A program made the position numbers and the translations under genes. A stretch of DNA of 64,000 nucleotides from FW021-bin31 sp964647485. GTDB taxonomy: Bacteria > Bacteroidota > Bacteroidia > Chitinophagales > Chitinophagaceae. Of this stretch, positions 17,924-26,717 are shown in pieces. Position 1 is the first letter of the stretch. Every line of letters starts with the position of its first letter. The notes beneath the pieces are model-generated. The model was not told the DNA's origin, did no database searches, and saw only the letters and a program-made list of their open reading frames with translations. Location of the stretch: positions 45,582 through 109,581 of the forward strand of contig CAZYHV010000011.1 of assembly GCA_964647485.1 (NCBI GenBank). Reading direction: 5' to 3'.

Positions 17924-19549
17924 ATGATAGAAGTAAAAATTCCATCCATTGGGGAATCCATAAGCGAAGCAACAATTGCAGAATGGAAAAAGGAGGATGG
18001 GGACTATGTAGAACGAGATGAAGTTATCTGTGAACTAGAGTCTGAAAAAGCCTCTTTTGAATTAACCGCAGAAGAAGCCGGCACACTCCAAATCCTTGTA
18101 GAAGCAGAAGAAGACGTTCAAATTGGACAGATCGTTGCTAAAATTGACGAAACTGCTGAAGCACCTGCTAAAAAGGAGGAGGACACTTCAGAAGACACAA
18201 AGAAAGAAAGTCCGGACACTCCCCCACAAACCGAATCCACAAAAGAAAAAGAGGAAACGACCGAAGAAACAACACCCCAAGCCGTCGGTAAAGGGATTAT
18301 TGAAATAACAATTCCTTCCGTAGGAGAATCTATCAGCGAAGTGACCCTCATCAACTGGACCAAAGAAGAAGGAGCGTTTGTTGAAAGAGATGAAGTTATC
18401 TGTGAACTAGAGTCTGAAAAAGCCTCTTTCGAAGTCAATGCAGAGGAAGCAGGCGCCTTACATCACAAAGCTGAAGTAGAAGAAGACCTGGAAATAGGGC
18501 AAGTTGTAGCTACCATCGATACCGATGTTGCTCCTCCTCAAGAAAAAGCAACAACAGCCAAAAATTCTCCTTCTGAAGATAAAAAAGAAGAGTCCAAAGA
18601 AAAGCAGCCATCTCCATCCACTCCAAAGGAAGGAGAAAAGGAGGAAGAAAAAGCCACTCCGGCAACACAACATGCTACTCCGGTAGCATCAGCCATGATC
18701 GCCGATAAGCATTTGAAGGCAGAAGACATTAAAGGATCCGGGCCTTCAGGAAAAATCATCAAAAAAGATGTTCTGGCAGCGCTTGAACATCCGGGGACAT
18801 CTTCAGAAAAACCTTTATTTAGTCGTGAAGAACGCAGAGAAAAAATGAGCCGACTTAGAAAGACTATTTCTAAGAGGCTGGTAGAGGCTAAAAATGATAC
18901 TGCAATGCTTACCACTTTCAATGAAGTGGATATGAGTGCAGTAAAAGCCATTCGCAATAAATACAAAAAGGATTTCCAGGAAAAGCATGGTGTGAAGCTA
19001 GGCTTCATGTCCTTCTTTACCAAGGCCTGTTGTTATGCTTTACAAGATTTTCCGGCAGTGAATGCTTACATAGAGGAGAATGAGCTAATCTACCATGAAT
19101 ATTGTGATGTTTCTATTGCAGTAAGTACCCCTAAAGGGTTGGTTGTTCCGGTTATCAGAAATGCTGAAAGCCTTAGCATGGCTGAAATTGAGCAAGAAGT
19201 TATTAATATTTCACAAAAAGCACGTAAAGGGAAATTATCTTTAGAAGAAATGACGGGAGGAACCTTTACCATCACCAACGGAGGTGTTTTCGGTTCCCTG
19301 ATGAGTACCCCTATCCTTAACAGACCACAATCTGCTATTTTAGGGATGCACAAAATCGAAGAAAGACCGATAGCCATCAAGGGGGAAGTCGTTGTCAGAC
19401 CAATGATGTATCTTGCATTAAGTTATGATCACCGGGTCATCGACGGCAAAGAATCGGTAAGTTTTCTCGTAAGAGTGAAAGAACTCCTGGAAAACCCTTC
19501 CCAGTTACTTTTTGGGAAAGACCCTATTCAGACGTTATTAGAGATGTAA
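17924..19549 (+). CDS. sucB: Dihydrolipoyl succinyltransferase E2 with two lipoyl domains
   Basis: E2 transfers the succinyl group to CoA. Its 541 residues contain two lipoyl domains in tandem, each with the lipoylation motif ELESEKASFE (Lys42 and Lys166). Acidic, proline-bearing linkers follow (about residues 78-122 and 205-248), then the E3-binding domain (about 250-286) and the acyltransferase core with SYDHRVIDG. The classical E. coli SucB has one lipoyl domain, so the protein is longer than that model. A 43-bp stretch is identical between the two lipoyl domains, which points to recent duplication or gene conversion. Confidence 0.95.
   Translation: MIEVKIPSIGESISEATIAEWKKEDGDYVERDEVICELESEKASFELTAEEAGTLQILVEAEEDVQIGQIVAKIDETAEAPAKKEEDTSEDTKKESPDTPPQTESTKEKEETTEETTPQAVGKGIIEITIPSVGESISEVTLINWTKEEGAFVERDEVICELESEKASFEVNAEEAGALHHKAEVEEDLEIGQVVATIDTDVAPPQEKATTAKNSPSEDKKEESKEKQPSPSTPKEGEKEEEKATPATQHATPVASAMIADKHLKAEDIKGSGPSGKIIKKDVLAALEHPGTSSEKPLFSREERREKMSRLRKTISKRLVEAKNDTAMLTTFNEVDMSAVKAIRNKYKKDFQEKHGVKLGFMSFFTKACCYALQDFPAVNAYIEENELIYHEYCDVSIAVSTPKGLVVPVIRNAESLSMAEIEQEVINISQKARKGKLSLEEMTGGTFTITNGGVFGSLMSTPILNRPQSAILGMHKIEERPIAIKGEVVVRPMMYLALSYDHRVIDGKESVSFLVRVKELLENPSQLLFGKDPIQTLLEM
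18015..18429 (+). repeat. Pair of identical 43-bp stretches inside sucB
   Basis: Positions 18015-18057 and 18387-18429 are identical over 43 bases, 372 bp apart and in the same frame. Both encode the lipoyl-lysine hairpin. The flanking lipoyl-domain sequence is clearly more diverged. Confidence 0.85.
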
Positions 19550-19564
19550 ATTCTTTCCATTTTC

Positions 19565-19619
19565 AAAAAAACACTATCGATATTTCCATCCAAACAATAA
19601 TATCGATGGTGTTTTTTTT
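19565..19619. terminator. Bidirectional terminator between sucB and metF
   Basis: An A-tract and ATCGATATT pair with AATATCGAT and a T-tract. The stem is about 14 base pairs plus A/T tails around a 14-base loop, with one T-G wobble on the plus strand. T runs lie on both strands, as expected for two convergent genes. Confidence 0.8.
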
Positions 19620-20571
19620 AGACCAACTGACCGACTACCTGCTGAATGAGTTTTGTCTGCCCCAAGGTGTAAAAATGGATAACAGGAACACCTGCGGCTA
19701 TTAACTCCTTACATTGTGAAACAATCCATTCCGCTCCTATTTTTTTAACGTCCTCCCTACTCTCACACTGTCTAACCTCTCTAGAAAGCTCTTCCGGAAT
19801 ATCTATATGAAAGATATTAGGAAGCACTCTTAGCTGTCTTTTACTTGTCAAAGGTTTCAAACCCGGTATAATAGGAACATCAATGCCAATTTCTCTACAT
19901 CTTTTGACAAAGTCAAAGAATTTTTTATTATCAAAAAACATTTGAGTGGTAATATACTGGGCTCCATTCTCCACCTTCTTTTTCAGATGATACAGATCGG
20001 CATCCATATTAGGGGCTTCAAAATGCTTTTCCGGATAGCCGGCCACCCCGGCACAAAAGTTAGTTCGCTCTGCATTTGCAAGCTCTTCCCCCAGATACTT
20101 CCCTTCATTCATGTCCATCACCTGTTTTAACAATCCTATAGCATGTTTATGCCCTTCAGGATCTGCTGAAAAGAAAGCCTCATTTTTGGGTGCATCACCT
20201 CGCAACACCAATACATTATCCATTCCCAAAAAATGTAAATCAATCAAGGCATTCTCTGTTTCTTCTTTCGTAAATCCTCCACAGATAAGATGTGGCACAG
20301 CGTCAATTTTATAATGACTCATAATCGCAGCACAAATGCCTACCGTTCCGGGGCGTTTTCGGAAAGCAGTCTTTTCAAAAGATCCATTCGGATTCTTTTT
20401 AAAAACATATTCACTCCGATGATACGTCACATTAATAAATGCCGGATCAAATTCCATTAACGGATCTAAATGCTGATAAATAGATTCTATCCCTTTACCT
20501 TTCAAAGGTGGAAGAATTTCAAAAGATATAAGTGTGTTCTTTGCTTGTTGTATATGCTCAATAACAGTCAT
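19618..20571 (-). CDS. metF: 5,10-methylenetetrahydrofolate reductase
   Basis: MetF makes 5-methyltetrahydrofolate for methionine synthesis, using FAD. The 317 residues form one TIM-barrel domain. Recognisable parts are SFEILPPLKGKG near the N-terminus with the catalytic glutamate, AAIMSHYKIDAVPHLICGGF, NVLVLRGDAP, ITTQMFFDN and PIIPGLKPLTS. No regulatory C-terminal domain is present, as in other bacterial enzymes. It stands alone; methionine synthase is not adjacent. Its stop codon falls inside the terminator shared with sucB. Confidence 0.95.
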   Translation of the reverse strand: MTVIEHIQQAKNTLISFEILPPLKGKGIESIYQHLDPLMEFDPAFINVTYHRSEYVFKKNPNGSFEKTAFRKRPGTVGICAAIMSHYKIDAVPHLICGGFTKEETENALIDLHFLGMDNVLVLRGDAPKNEAFFSADPEGHKHAIGLLKQVMDMNEGKYLGEELANAERTNFCAGVAGYPEKHFEAPNMDADLYHLKKKVENGAQYITTQMFFDNKKFFDFVKRCREIGIDVPIIPGLKPLTSKRQLRVLPNIFHIDIPEELSREVRQCESREDVKKIGAEWIVSQCKELIAAGVPVIHFYTLGQTKLIQQVVGQLV

Positions 20572-20898
20572 GATAATGGTTTCAGATAAAACAGTCTGAA
20601 TTCTGCAAACCTAATGGATTTCCAGTTAATCTACAATGGATTATAAGTCAAAATTTCCAAAATACTTTGTTTCGTCACAAATTTTTATTTCTAGGGGAAA
20701 GAGCCTTTACCATGATATTTCTGGTATGAATCTTGATGAACAAAATGAAAATTGAAAACACTGTGAAGGAAGAGTTTAAAATTTCTAAACCTTTTCTTAA
20801 TAATTTTTCAATACTTTATACTTAAAAAATCGTATTTTTCACTAAAATAATGCAATTTTGCAATCGATTTACCGTATCAGATTTAAATCATTCTTTTA
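20572..20898. other. 327-bp intergenic region between metF and mreB
   Basis: The region is AT-rich and holds the metF promoter box near its left end. On the plus strand only near matches to TAnnTTTG occur before mreB (for example CAATTTTG at about 20852). A small inverted repeat TACCA...TGGTA lies near 20710-20728. I see no gene or RNA. Confidence 0.5.
20606..20613 (-). promoter_or_regulatory. -7 promoter box for metF
   Basis: TAGGTTTG on the minus strand matches TAnnTTTG, 34 bp upstream of the metF ATG. Confidence 0.5.
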
Positions 20899-21918
20899 AT
20901 GGGCATATTTAATTTCTTTTCAAAAGATATAGCTGTTGACTTGGGGACTGCAAACACGCTTATCATCAATGGCGACATTGTAGTAGATGAGCCTTCCATA
21001 GTAGCTATAGAGCGTTCCTCCGGTAAAATCATTGAGGTAGGGAAAAAGGCTATGTTGATGCATGAAAAGACCCATGAATATCTCAAGACCATTCGTCCTC
21101 TTCGAGATGGTGTTATCGCAGATTTTAATGCGGCCGAAGGAATGATTCGTGGTTTCATTAAAATGATTCATGAGAAGAAACCACTTTTTTCTCCCAGCTG
21201 GCGGATGGTAATTTGTATACCTTCCAGCATCACAGAAGTAGAGAAACGTGCAGTCCGGGATTCTGCAGAACAAGCAGGAGCTAAAGAGGTATATCTTATC
21301 CATGAGCCCATGGCCGCCGCTCTCGGTATAGGTATTGATGTTGAAGAGCCTGTAGGTAACATGATTATAGATATCGGAGGAGGAACAACAGGAATTTCTG
21401 TTATTGCTTTAGGAGGTATCGTCTGCGACCAATCGATCCGAGTAGCAGGAGATGAATTTACTTCCGATGTCATGGAAGCCTTGAGAAGATATCATAGCTT
21501 ACTCATTGGAGAACGCACCGCTGAACAGATTAAGATTCAGATAGGTTCTGCTCTAAAAGAATTAGATGACCCGCCTGATGACATTCCGGTTAATGGTCGT
21601 GATTTGGTCACCGGTATTCCTAAACAGATTATGGTTTCTTATCAAGAAATAGCAGAAGCTATTGATCGTTCAATCTTTAAGATAGAAGAGGCTATTCTAA
21701 AAGCTTTAGAAACGACGCCCCCGGAATTGGCTTCCGATATTTATAGAAGAGGACTTTATTTAACAGGAGGAGGAGCCTTACTTCGAGGACTTGATAAAAG
21801 ACTCTCCCAGAAAATAAAGCTACCTGTTCACGTGGCTGATGATCCTTTAAGAGCAGTTGTCAGGGGAACAGGCATCGCCTTGGAACACATAGGAGAATAC
21901 CCCTTCCTGATGCAATAG
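20899..21918 (+). CDS. mreB: Rod shape-determining protein MreB
   Basis: MreB is the bacterial actin that positions cell-wall synthesis along the side wall. The 339 residues include an amphipathic N-terminal helix (MGIFNFFSKDI) for membrane contact, the phosphate-1 loop DLGTANTLI, IPSSITEVEKRAV, the phosphate-2 loop IIDIGGGTTGISVI and the adenosine motif LTGGGALLRGLD. It is the first gene of the shape operon mreB-mreC-mreD-pbp2-rodA that runs to 26.6 kb, so the cell is expected to be rod-shaped. Confidence 0.97.
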   Translation: MGIFNFFSKDIAVDLGTANTLIINGDIVVDEPSIVAIERSSGKIIEVGKKAMLMHEKTHEYLKTIRPLRDGVIADFNAAEGMIRGFIKMIHEKKPLFSPSWRMVICIPSSITEVEKRAVRDSAEQAGAKEVYLIHEPMAAALGIGIDVEEPVGNMIIDIGGGTTGISVIALGGIVCDQSIRVAGDEFTSDVMEALRRYHSLLIGERTAEQIKIQIGSALKELDDPPDDIPVNGRDLVTGIPKQIMVSYQEIAEAIDRSIFKIEEAILKALETTPPELASDIYRRGLYLTGGGALLRGLDKRLSQKIKLPVHVADDPLRAVVRGTGIALEHIGEYPFLMQ

Positions 21919-21991
21919 ATTGGAGGACAACCGGGTTTCTTAATAAATTATTCGGAATAATTATTTATTTTAGCCCTAAACGATTTTTTCT

Positions 21992-22828
21992 GTGCAAAAC
22001 CTCATTATTTTCATAAGACGATACTTCAATGTATTTCTTTTTGTCGTCTTAGAAATAATTTGTCTTTCTCTGGTATTTAACCATCAAGAATACCAGCAGA
22101 CGATTTGGTTGCATTCCTCCAATGGTTTAACAGGAAAGCTCTTTCAAAAAATTAATAGCATTAAGCAATTTGTCCATCTACAAAAGGCTAACAATGTATT
22201 GAGTCAACAAAATGTAAAACTACTGAACCAAAATGCGTCCTCTTTTACGAGTCCGGATACCGCAAAAGGCATAAAGAAAGATACGGCCGGAAAAAGACAA
22301 TATAGATATTATAGAGCCGAAGTTGTCAATAATTCGATATCTCAGGTTTTCAATTATATCACCATTCATCGGGGGCGAAAGCAGGGAATAAAACCGGACA
22401 TGGGGGTCATTGGACCTGCAGGAGTGGTGGGAATTGTCAGAAACGTAAGTGCTAATTATGCGGTAGTGATGTCATTGCTTAATAGAAAAGCAAGAATAAG
22501 TGCCTTATTACCTCGAGGAGGAAACTTTGGTACTGTAGTATGGAATACCTCCCCTCCCAATCCTCATTTTGGTCAGTTGCTTGATATTCCTAAAAATATG
22601 CCGGTAAAAAAAGGAGATACCGTAGTAACCAGCGGCTATTCAGCTATCTTTCCAAGAGGATTATCTATTGGATATGTTACTAAAGTAGGTCTCCCATCCG
22701 GTAGCAATTTTTATCAAATAGATATAAAACTGGCTACCGATTTTCAATCTTTACAATATGTTTATGTCATAGAAAACCTGAATGCAAAAGAACAAAAAGG
22801 GTTAGAAAAAAAGACAGAGAATGAGTAA
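21992..22828 (+). CDS. mreC: Rod shape-determining protein MreC
   Basis: MreC is a single-pass inner-membrane protein whose periplasmic beta domains bind PBP2 and activate it. The 278 residues have a transmembrane segment at about 11-30, a short coiled coil, and the beta domain with GVIGPAGVVGIVRNVSANYAVVMSLL and KKGDTVVTSGYSAIFPRGLSIG. The start is a GTG at 21992; the N-terminus MQNLIIFIRRYF fits Bacteroidota MreC, and I see no better ATG. It overlaps mreD by 8 bp. Confidence 0.94.
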   Translation: MQNLIIFIRRYFNVFLFVVLEIICLSLVFNHQEYQQTIWLHSSNGLTGKLFQKINSIKQFVHLQKANNVLSQQNVKLLNQNASSFTSPDTAKGIKKDTAGKRQYRYYRAEVVNNSISQVFNYITIHRGRKQGIKPDMGVIGPAGVVGIVRNVSANYAVVMSLLNRKARISALLPRGGNFGTVVWNTSPPNPHFGQLLDIPKNMPVKKGDTVVTSGYSAIFPRGLSIGYVTKVGLPSGSNFYQIDIKLATDFQSLQYVYVIENLNAKEQKGLEKKTENE

Positions 22829-23339
22829 GCTATTTAGAAATATTGTACGTTTTGTTTTGCTTGTTTTCCTACAGGTTTTTGTTTTGAATAATGTTCTCAT
22901 TCAAGGGCTTATTACTCCATCCTTATATTTATTATTCATTATTTTACTTCCAAAAGATCTCCCTAATTGGGCTGTTATGTTCTCCGGATTTTTATTGGGG
23001 CTGTGCTTAGATGTTTTTATGAATACCTTAGGAATGCATGCAGTGGCTTGCGTATTCATTGCTTTTTTACGACCTACAATTCTTTCTATCTTAATGCCGG
23101 AAAAAGCATTAGAATCGAGACGTTATACTCCTTCTGTTAAATTAATGGGCTGGATTCCTTTTCTTACATATGCCCTTATCCTAACGTTTATTCACCATGT
23201 AACCTTTTTCTCTTTAGAAGTATTTAATTTCAATGATATTTTTTATTTGTCATTGAAAATATTGTTATCTACTATTTTAACCTTGTTGATGATTGTTATT
23301 TTTGAATTATTATTTGTGAGCCCTCAGGTTAAATCCTAA
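22821..23339 (+). CDS. mreD: Rod shape-determining protein MreD
   Basis: This is a 172-residue integral membrane protein with five or six hydrophobic helices and few charged residues, as usual for MreD. Identification rests on its size, its hydrophobic pattern including the central GFLLGLCLDVF segment, and its position overlapping mreC and preceding pbp2. It is thought to couple MreBC to PBP2-RodA in the inner membrane. Confidence 0.9.
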   Translation: MSKLFRNIVRFVLLVFLQVFVLNNVLIQGLITPSLYLLFIILLPKDLPNWAVMFSGFLLGLCLDVFMNTLGMHAVACVFIAFLRPTILSILMPEKALESRRYTPSVKLMGWIPFLTYALILTFIHHVTFFSLEVFNFNDIFYLSLKILLSTILTLLMIVIFELLFVSPQVKS

Positions 23340-23407
23340 ATCTAAGTTTTGTTGAATTACAATTAGGTCGTAGGTTTGTAAATATTGTTTTATTCTCTTT
23401 TGCCAAG

Positions 23408-25327
23408 ATGGACATGCATAATCATTTTCGAAGGAACGTAATCCTAATCCTGACTTTTATACTCCTCTGTATTTTAGGAGTAAAGCTGTTCTATATGCAG
23501 GTAATGGACACTCAATACGGAGAGTTAGCAGACCGGCAAGCTATAAGAAAAGAAACCATTTATCCTAATAGAGGGCTTATCTTGGATCGAAACGGAAACG
23601 TATTAGTCAATAATCGGGCAACCTACGACCTAATGGTGGTTCCATACAAAGTGAAAAATATAGACACTTCTTACTTTTGTAATTTATTAGGTATAGACTC
23701 CACTTATTTCAAGAATAGACTCAAAAGAGCTATTAACAGAAATGGACCGGCCAGACCAACCATCTTCATGCCGATGCTCAGTAATGAAGCTTATGGTAGG
23801 ATACAAGAAAACATTAATTTATTCCCGGGATTCACACTGGTACAACGCCCTACCAGACATTATCCATACAACTGTGGAGCACATATTTATGGCTACATCA
23901 GGGAAGTAGATTCAGCAATGATAAAGGCCAGCAATGGTTTTTACCACGGTGGAGACATGGCGGGTGCCAGCGGACTAGAACGTACTTATGAAAAAGTATT
24001 GAGAGGTCGACGAGGAGTAAAATATATCATCCATAATGTTTATAATAGAGCGGTAGGCTCTTATGCAAATGGGAAATATGACATAAAGCCTATTGCAGGG
24101 AAAGATATAAAATTGGCACTGGATGTAGATCTCGAGTTGCTGGGGCAAAAATTATTAAAGAATAAGATTGGGAGTATTGTCGCTTTAGACCCGCAAACCG
24201 GAGGCGTCCTCGCCATGGTCAGTAGCCCCAATTATCCCCCTTGGCAATTAAGTGGTCCGGATATGGGGAATCACTACATGAGATTACTCTATAATCCTTC
24301 AAAACCACTTTATAACCGATCGGTTCAAGCCAAATATCCCCCGGGATCAACCTTTAAACCTATTGATGCGACGGTGGCACTCAAAGAAGGAGTCATTACC
24401 CCTTCTTTTGGCATTCCTTGTACAGGTGCCTATTACAAATGCGGACGGGTATATCGTTGCTCTGAGCATTGGGCTGGGCATTCCGGCAATTTAGTCGATG
24501 GCATCGCCTATTCTTGTAATTCTTACTTCTTTGACGTTTTCAGAAAAATAGTGGATCGCCATGGGAATCCCGATAAAGGGCTTGCTCAATGGGTTAAATA
24601 TATGCACGCCTATGGACTAGGAACGCATTTAGGCATCGACCTTCCTTCTGAATCCAAAGGAAATATCCCGGATTCCACCTTTTATAATAAAGTGTATGGC
24701 CAAGATCGTTGGACGTCCTGCAATATTGTCTCTGATGGTATTGGACAGGGGGAAATTCTAGAGACACCTTTACAGATGGCTAATGCTGTCTCCATTATCG
24801 CGAACAAAGGTCATTATTTCACTCCACATTTAGCGACCAGCATAGACGGGAATAGTAAAATCCTGGCTCCTTTCCATAAAAAACATCAACTTCCCATACC
24901 GGATAGCATTTATACTCCTGTGATTAAAGGAATGAGAAAAGTGATGACTAATGGAACGGGAAGAAGAGTACAAATTAAAGGCGTCAAAATGTGTGGAAAA
25001 ACAGGAACCGCACAAAACTCGCACGGGAAAGATCATTCCCTTTTTGTAGCTTTCGCTCCCATGGATCACCCTAAAATCGCTGTAGCAGTGGTTGTAGAAA
25101 ATGCAGGATTTGGTGCAACCTACGCAGCCCCCATTGCCAGCCTTATGGTTGAACAGTATCTCAAAGACAGTATTGCCCCGGGACAACGAACCAAAATGAA
25201 GGAAAGAATAGAGAATACAACTATTTTACCTAAAGATGTTTTGGAATATCGGAAGAAAGTAAAAGAAAAAAAAGAAGCCGCAGAAAAAAAAGATAAAATT
25301 GCTTTTCAGTCTAATAATAATAAGTAA
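23408..25327 (+). CDS. mrdA: Penicillin-binding protein 2 (peptidoglycan transpeptidase)
   Basis: PBP2 cross-links peptidoglycan during elongation, together with RodA. The 639 residues have one N-terminal transmembrane helix, the pedestal/dimerisation domain starting at NRGLILDRNGNVL, and a transpeptidase domain with all three motifs: SxxK in PPGSTFKPIDA, SxN in YSCNSYFFD and KTGT in MCGKTGTAQN. The C-terminal tail is rich in Lys and Glu. It starts 68 bp after mreD and is followed 27 bp later by rodA. Confidence 0.96.
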   Translation: MDMHNHFRRNVILILTFILLCILGVKLFYMQVMDTQYGELADRQAIRKETIYPNRGLILDRNGNVLVNNRATYDLMVVPYKVKNIDTSYFCNLLGIDSTYFKNRLKRAINRNGPARPTIFMPMLSNEAYGRIQENINLFPGFTLVQRPTRHYPYNCGAHIYGYIREVDSAMIKASNGFYHGGDMAGASGLERTYEKVLRGRRGVKYIIHNVYNRAVGSYANGKYDIKPIAGKDIKLALDVDLELLGQKLLKNKIGSIVALDPQTGGVLAMVSSPNYPPWQLSGPDMGNHYMRLLYNPSKPLYNRSVQAKYPPGSTFKPIDATVALKEGVITPSFGIPCTGAYYKCGRVYRCSEHWAGHSGNLVDGIAYSCNSYFFDVFRKIVDRHGNPDKGLAQWVKYMHAYGLGTHLGIDLPSESKGNIPDSTFYNKVYGQDRWTSCNIVSDGIGQGEILETPLQMANAVSIIANKGHYFTPHLATSIDGNSKILAPFHKKHQLPIPDSIYTPVIKGMRKVMTNGTGRRVQIKGVKMCGKTGTAQNSHGKDHSLFVAFAPMDHPKIAVAVVVENAGFGATYAAPIASLMVEQYLKDSIAPGQRTKMKERIENTTILPKDVLEYRKKVKEKKEAAEKKDKIAFQSNNNK

Positions 25328-25354
25328 TATCTATTCACCGCCTAGAAAAAAACT

Positions 25355-26644
25355 ATGAACTCAAAGGCAGACAAAAAGCTCACATCCGGAATAAACAGAA
25401 GTCTCATCTTCCTTTATTTGCTATTGGTAGCTATTGGGCTATCGTCTATTTATGCGGTAGGTCATCAAATGGGGGAAAGTTTTTGGCAGGTTTTATCGAA
25501 CAATCATGATCGTTTTGTTCGACAAATTACCTGGACCGGAATCTCTATCATTGTAGCTACCATTATCCTGTTAATAGATAGTAAGTTCTTTACAGCTACA
25601 GCCAACCTGTTCTATTTAGGAGGTATTTTACTGCTATTAATCGTTATTTTCATCGGAAGTGATGTCAAAGGATCAGAGTCGTGGTTGGTGATCGGAAGCT
25701 TTCAATTTCAACCGGCAGAGATCACCAAAATAACAACCTTGTTGGCCTTAGGAAAGTATTTATCCGACCTAGATGTGGATTTCTCTAAATTAAGATCACG
25801 ATTGATTGCCTCAAGTATTGTTTTCTTACCGATTCTTTTGATTTTACTCCAAAATGAAACCGGGGTAGCACTTGTATACTTCACCTTCTTTTTGGTACTC
25901 TTTCGAGAAGGGCTACCCAGCTACCTTTTAGTAATTGCAGGGGGATTAGTCACGCTGGTTTTATCTACTCTACTGGTTGAAAAAGTGACTTTATTAATTA
26001 TCATAACAGTCTTAGCAGGGGCTTTCCTTTATTTTCTTTTTCGACAAGTAAAACGAAAAAGATTGTTCTTTATTTCAGTTATTGGGGTTTGGGCCTTTTG
26101 TGCCACCTTTATCATGGTCATTGTACCTTATACTTTTTCTCATATTTTAAAACCTTATCAGGTCAATCGAATTTATGTGATGGTAGGCAGAAGCGGAGAT
26201 AAAGTCAGTGATTATAACGTGAGACAATCAAAAATTGCCATCGGATCCGGAGGGGTCTTTGGGAAAGGATATATGAAAGGAACACAAACACGTTTTGATT
26301 TTGTTCCTGAACAAAGTACGGATTTTATCTTTTGTACAATAGGAGAAAGCTTTGGCTTTGTGGGTAGTATTGCGTTACTTTTTATTTATGGTCTTCTCAT
26401 TTTTCAAGTTATTCGAGTCGCCGAGCGACAAAGATCAACATTTAGTCGAGTTTATGGTTATGGAGTCGCCTCTATCTTCCTCTTTCATGTCGTCGTCAAT
26501 GTCGGAATGACTATAGGACTAATGCCCGTTATTGGCATTCCTCTACCCTACATTAGTTATGGAGGTTCTTCTTTATTATCCTTTACAATACTCCTTTTTA
26601 TTTTAATTAAATTAGATACCGATCGGCAGATTGTATTAAGATAG
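25355..26644 (+). CDS. rodA: Rod shape-determining SEDS glycosyltransferase RodA
   Basis: RodA polymerises lipid II into glycan strands. The 429-residue membrane protein has about ten helices. SEDS signatures are visible: GSDVKGSESWLVIGSFQFQPAEITK, the catalytic-region LQNETGVALVYF (in the usual LQPDLGTA position), IAIGSGGVFGKGYMKGTQTRFDFVPEQSTDFIF and the C-terminal GIPLPYISYGGSSLL. The change from the common DLG to ETG near residue 168 is typical of several Bacteroidota RodA proteins. It is the last gene of the shape operon. Confidence 0.95.
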   Translation: MNSKADKKLTSGINRSLIFLYLLLVAIGLSSIYAVGHQMGESFWQVLSNNHDRFVRQITWTGISIIVATIILLIDSKFFTATANLFYLGGILLLLIVIFIGSDVKGSESWLVIGSFQFQPAEITKITTLLALGKYLSDLDVDFSKLRSRLIASSIVFLPILLILLQNETGVALVYFTFFLVLFREGLPSYLLVIAGGLVTLVLSTLLVEKVTLLIIITVLAGAFLYFLFRQVKRKRLFFISVIGVWAFCATFIMVIVPYTFSHILKPYQVNRIYVMVGRSGDKVSDYNVRQSKIAIGSGGVFGKGYMKGTQTRFDFVPEQSTDFIFCTIGESFGFVGSIALLFIYGLLIFQVIRVAERQRSTFSRVYGYGVASIFLFHVVVNVGMTIGLMPVIGIPLPYISYGGSSLLSFTILLFILIKLDTDRQIVLR

Positions 26645-26654
26645 GTTTTGACAT

Positions 26655-26697
26655 AAAAAAGAGAGAATCACCCTTATCTTAAAATGATCCTCCCTTC
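26655..26697 (-). terminator. Terminator of the nitrite reductase operon
   Basis: On the minus strand a ten-pair stem (GGGAGGATCA with TGATTCTCTC, two G-U pairs) encloses a 14-base loop and is followed by CTTTTTT. The U run is on the minus strand, so it serves the nitrite reductase gene. Confidence 0.65.
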
Positions 26698-26717
26698 AAC
26701 AACCGTTTTTTAGATCC

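Noticed and set aside
18538..19023. Minus-strand frame of 161 codons inside sucB
   Set aside because: It is a shadow of the sucB coding sequence; the serine- and phenylalanine-rich translation is typical of antisense frames.
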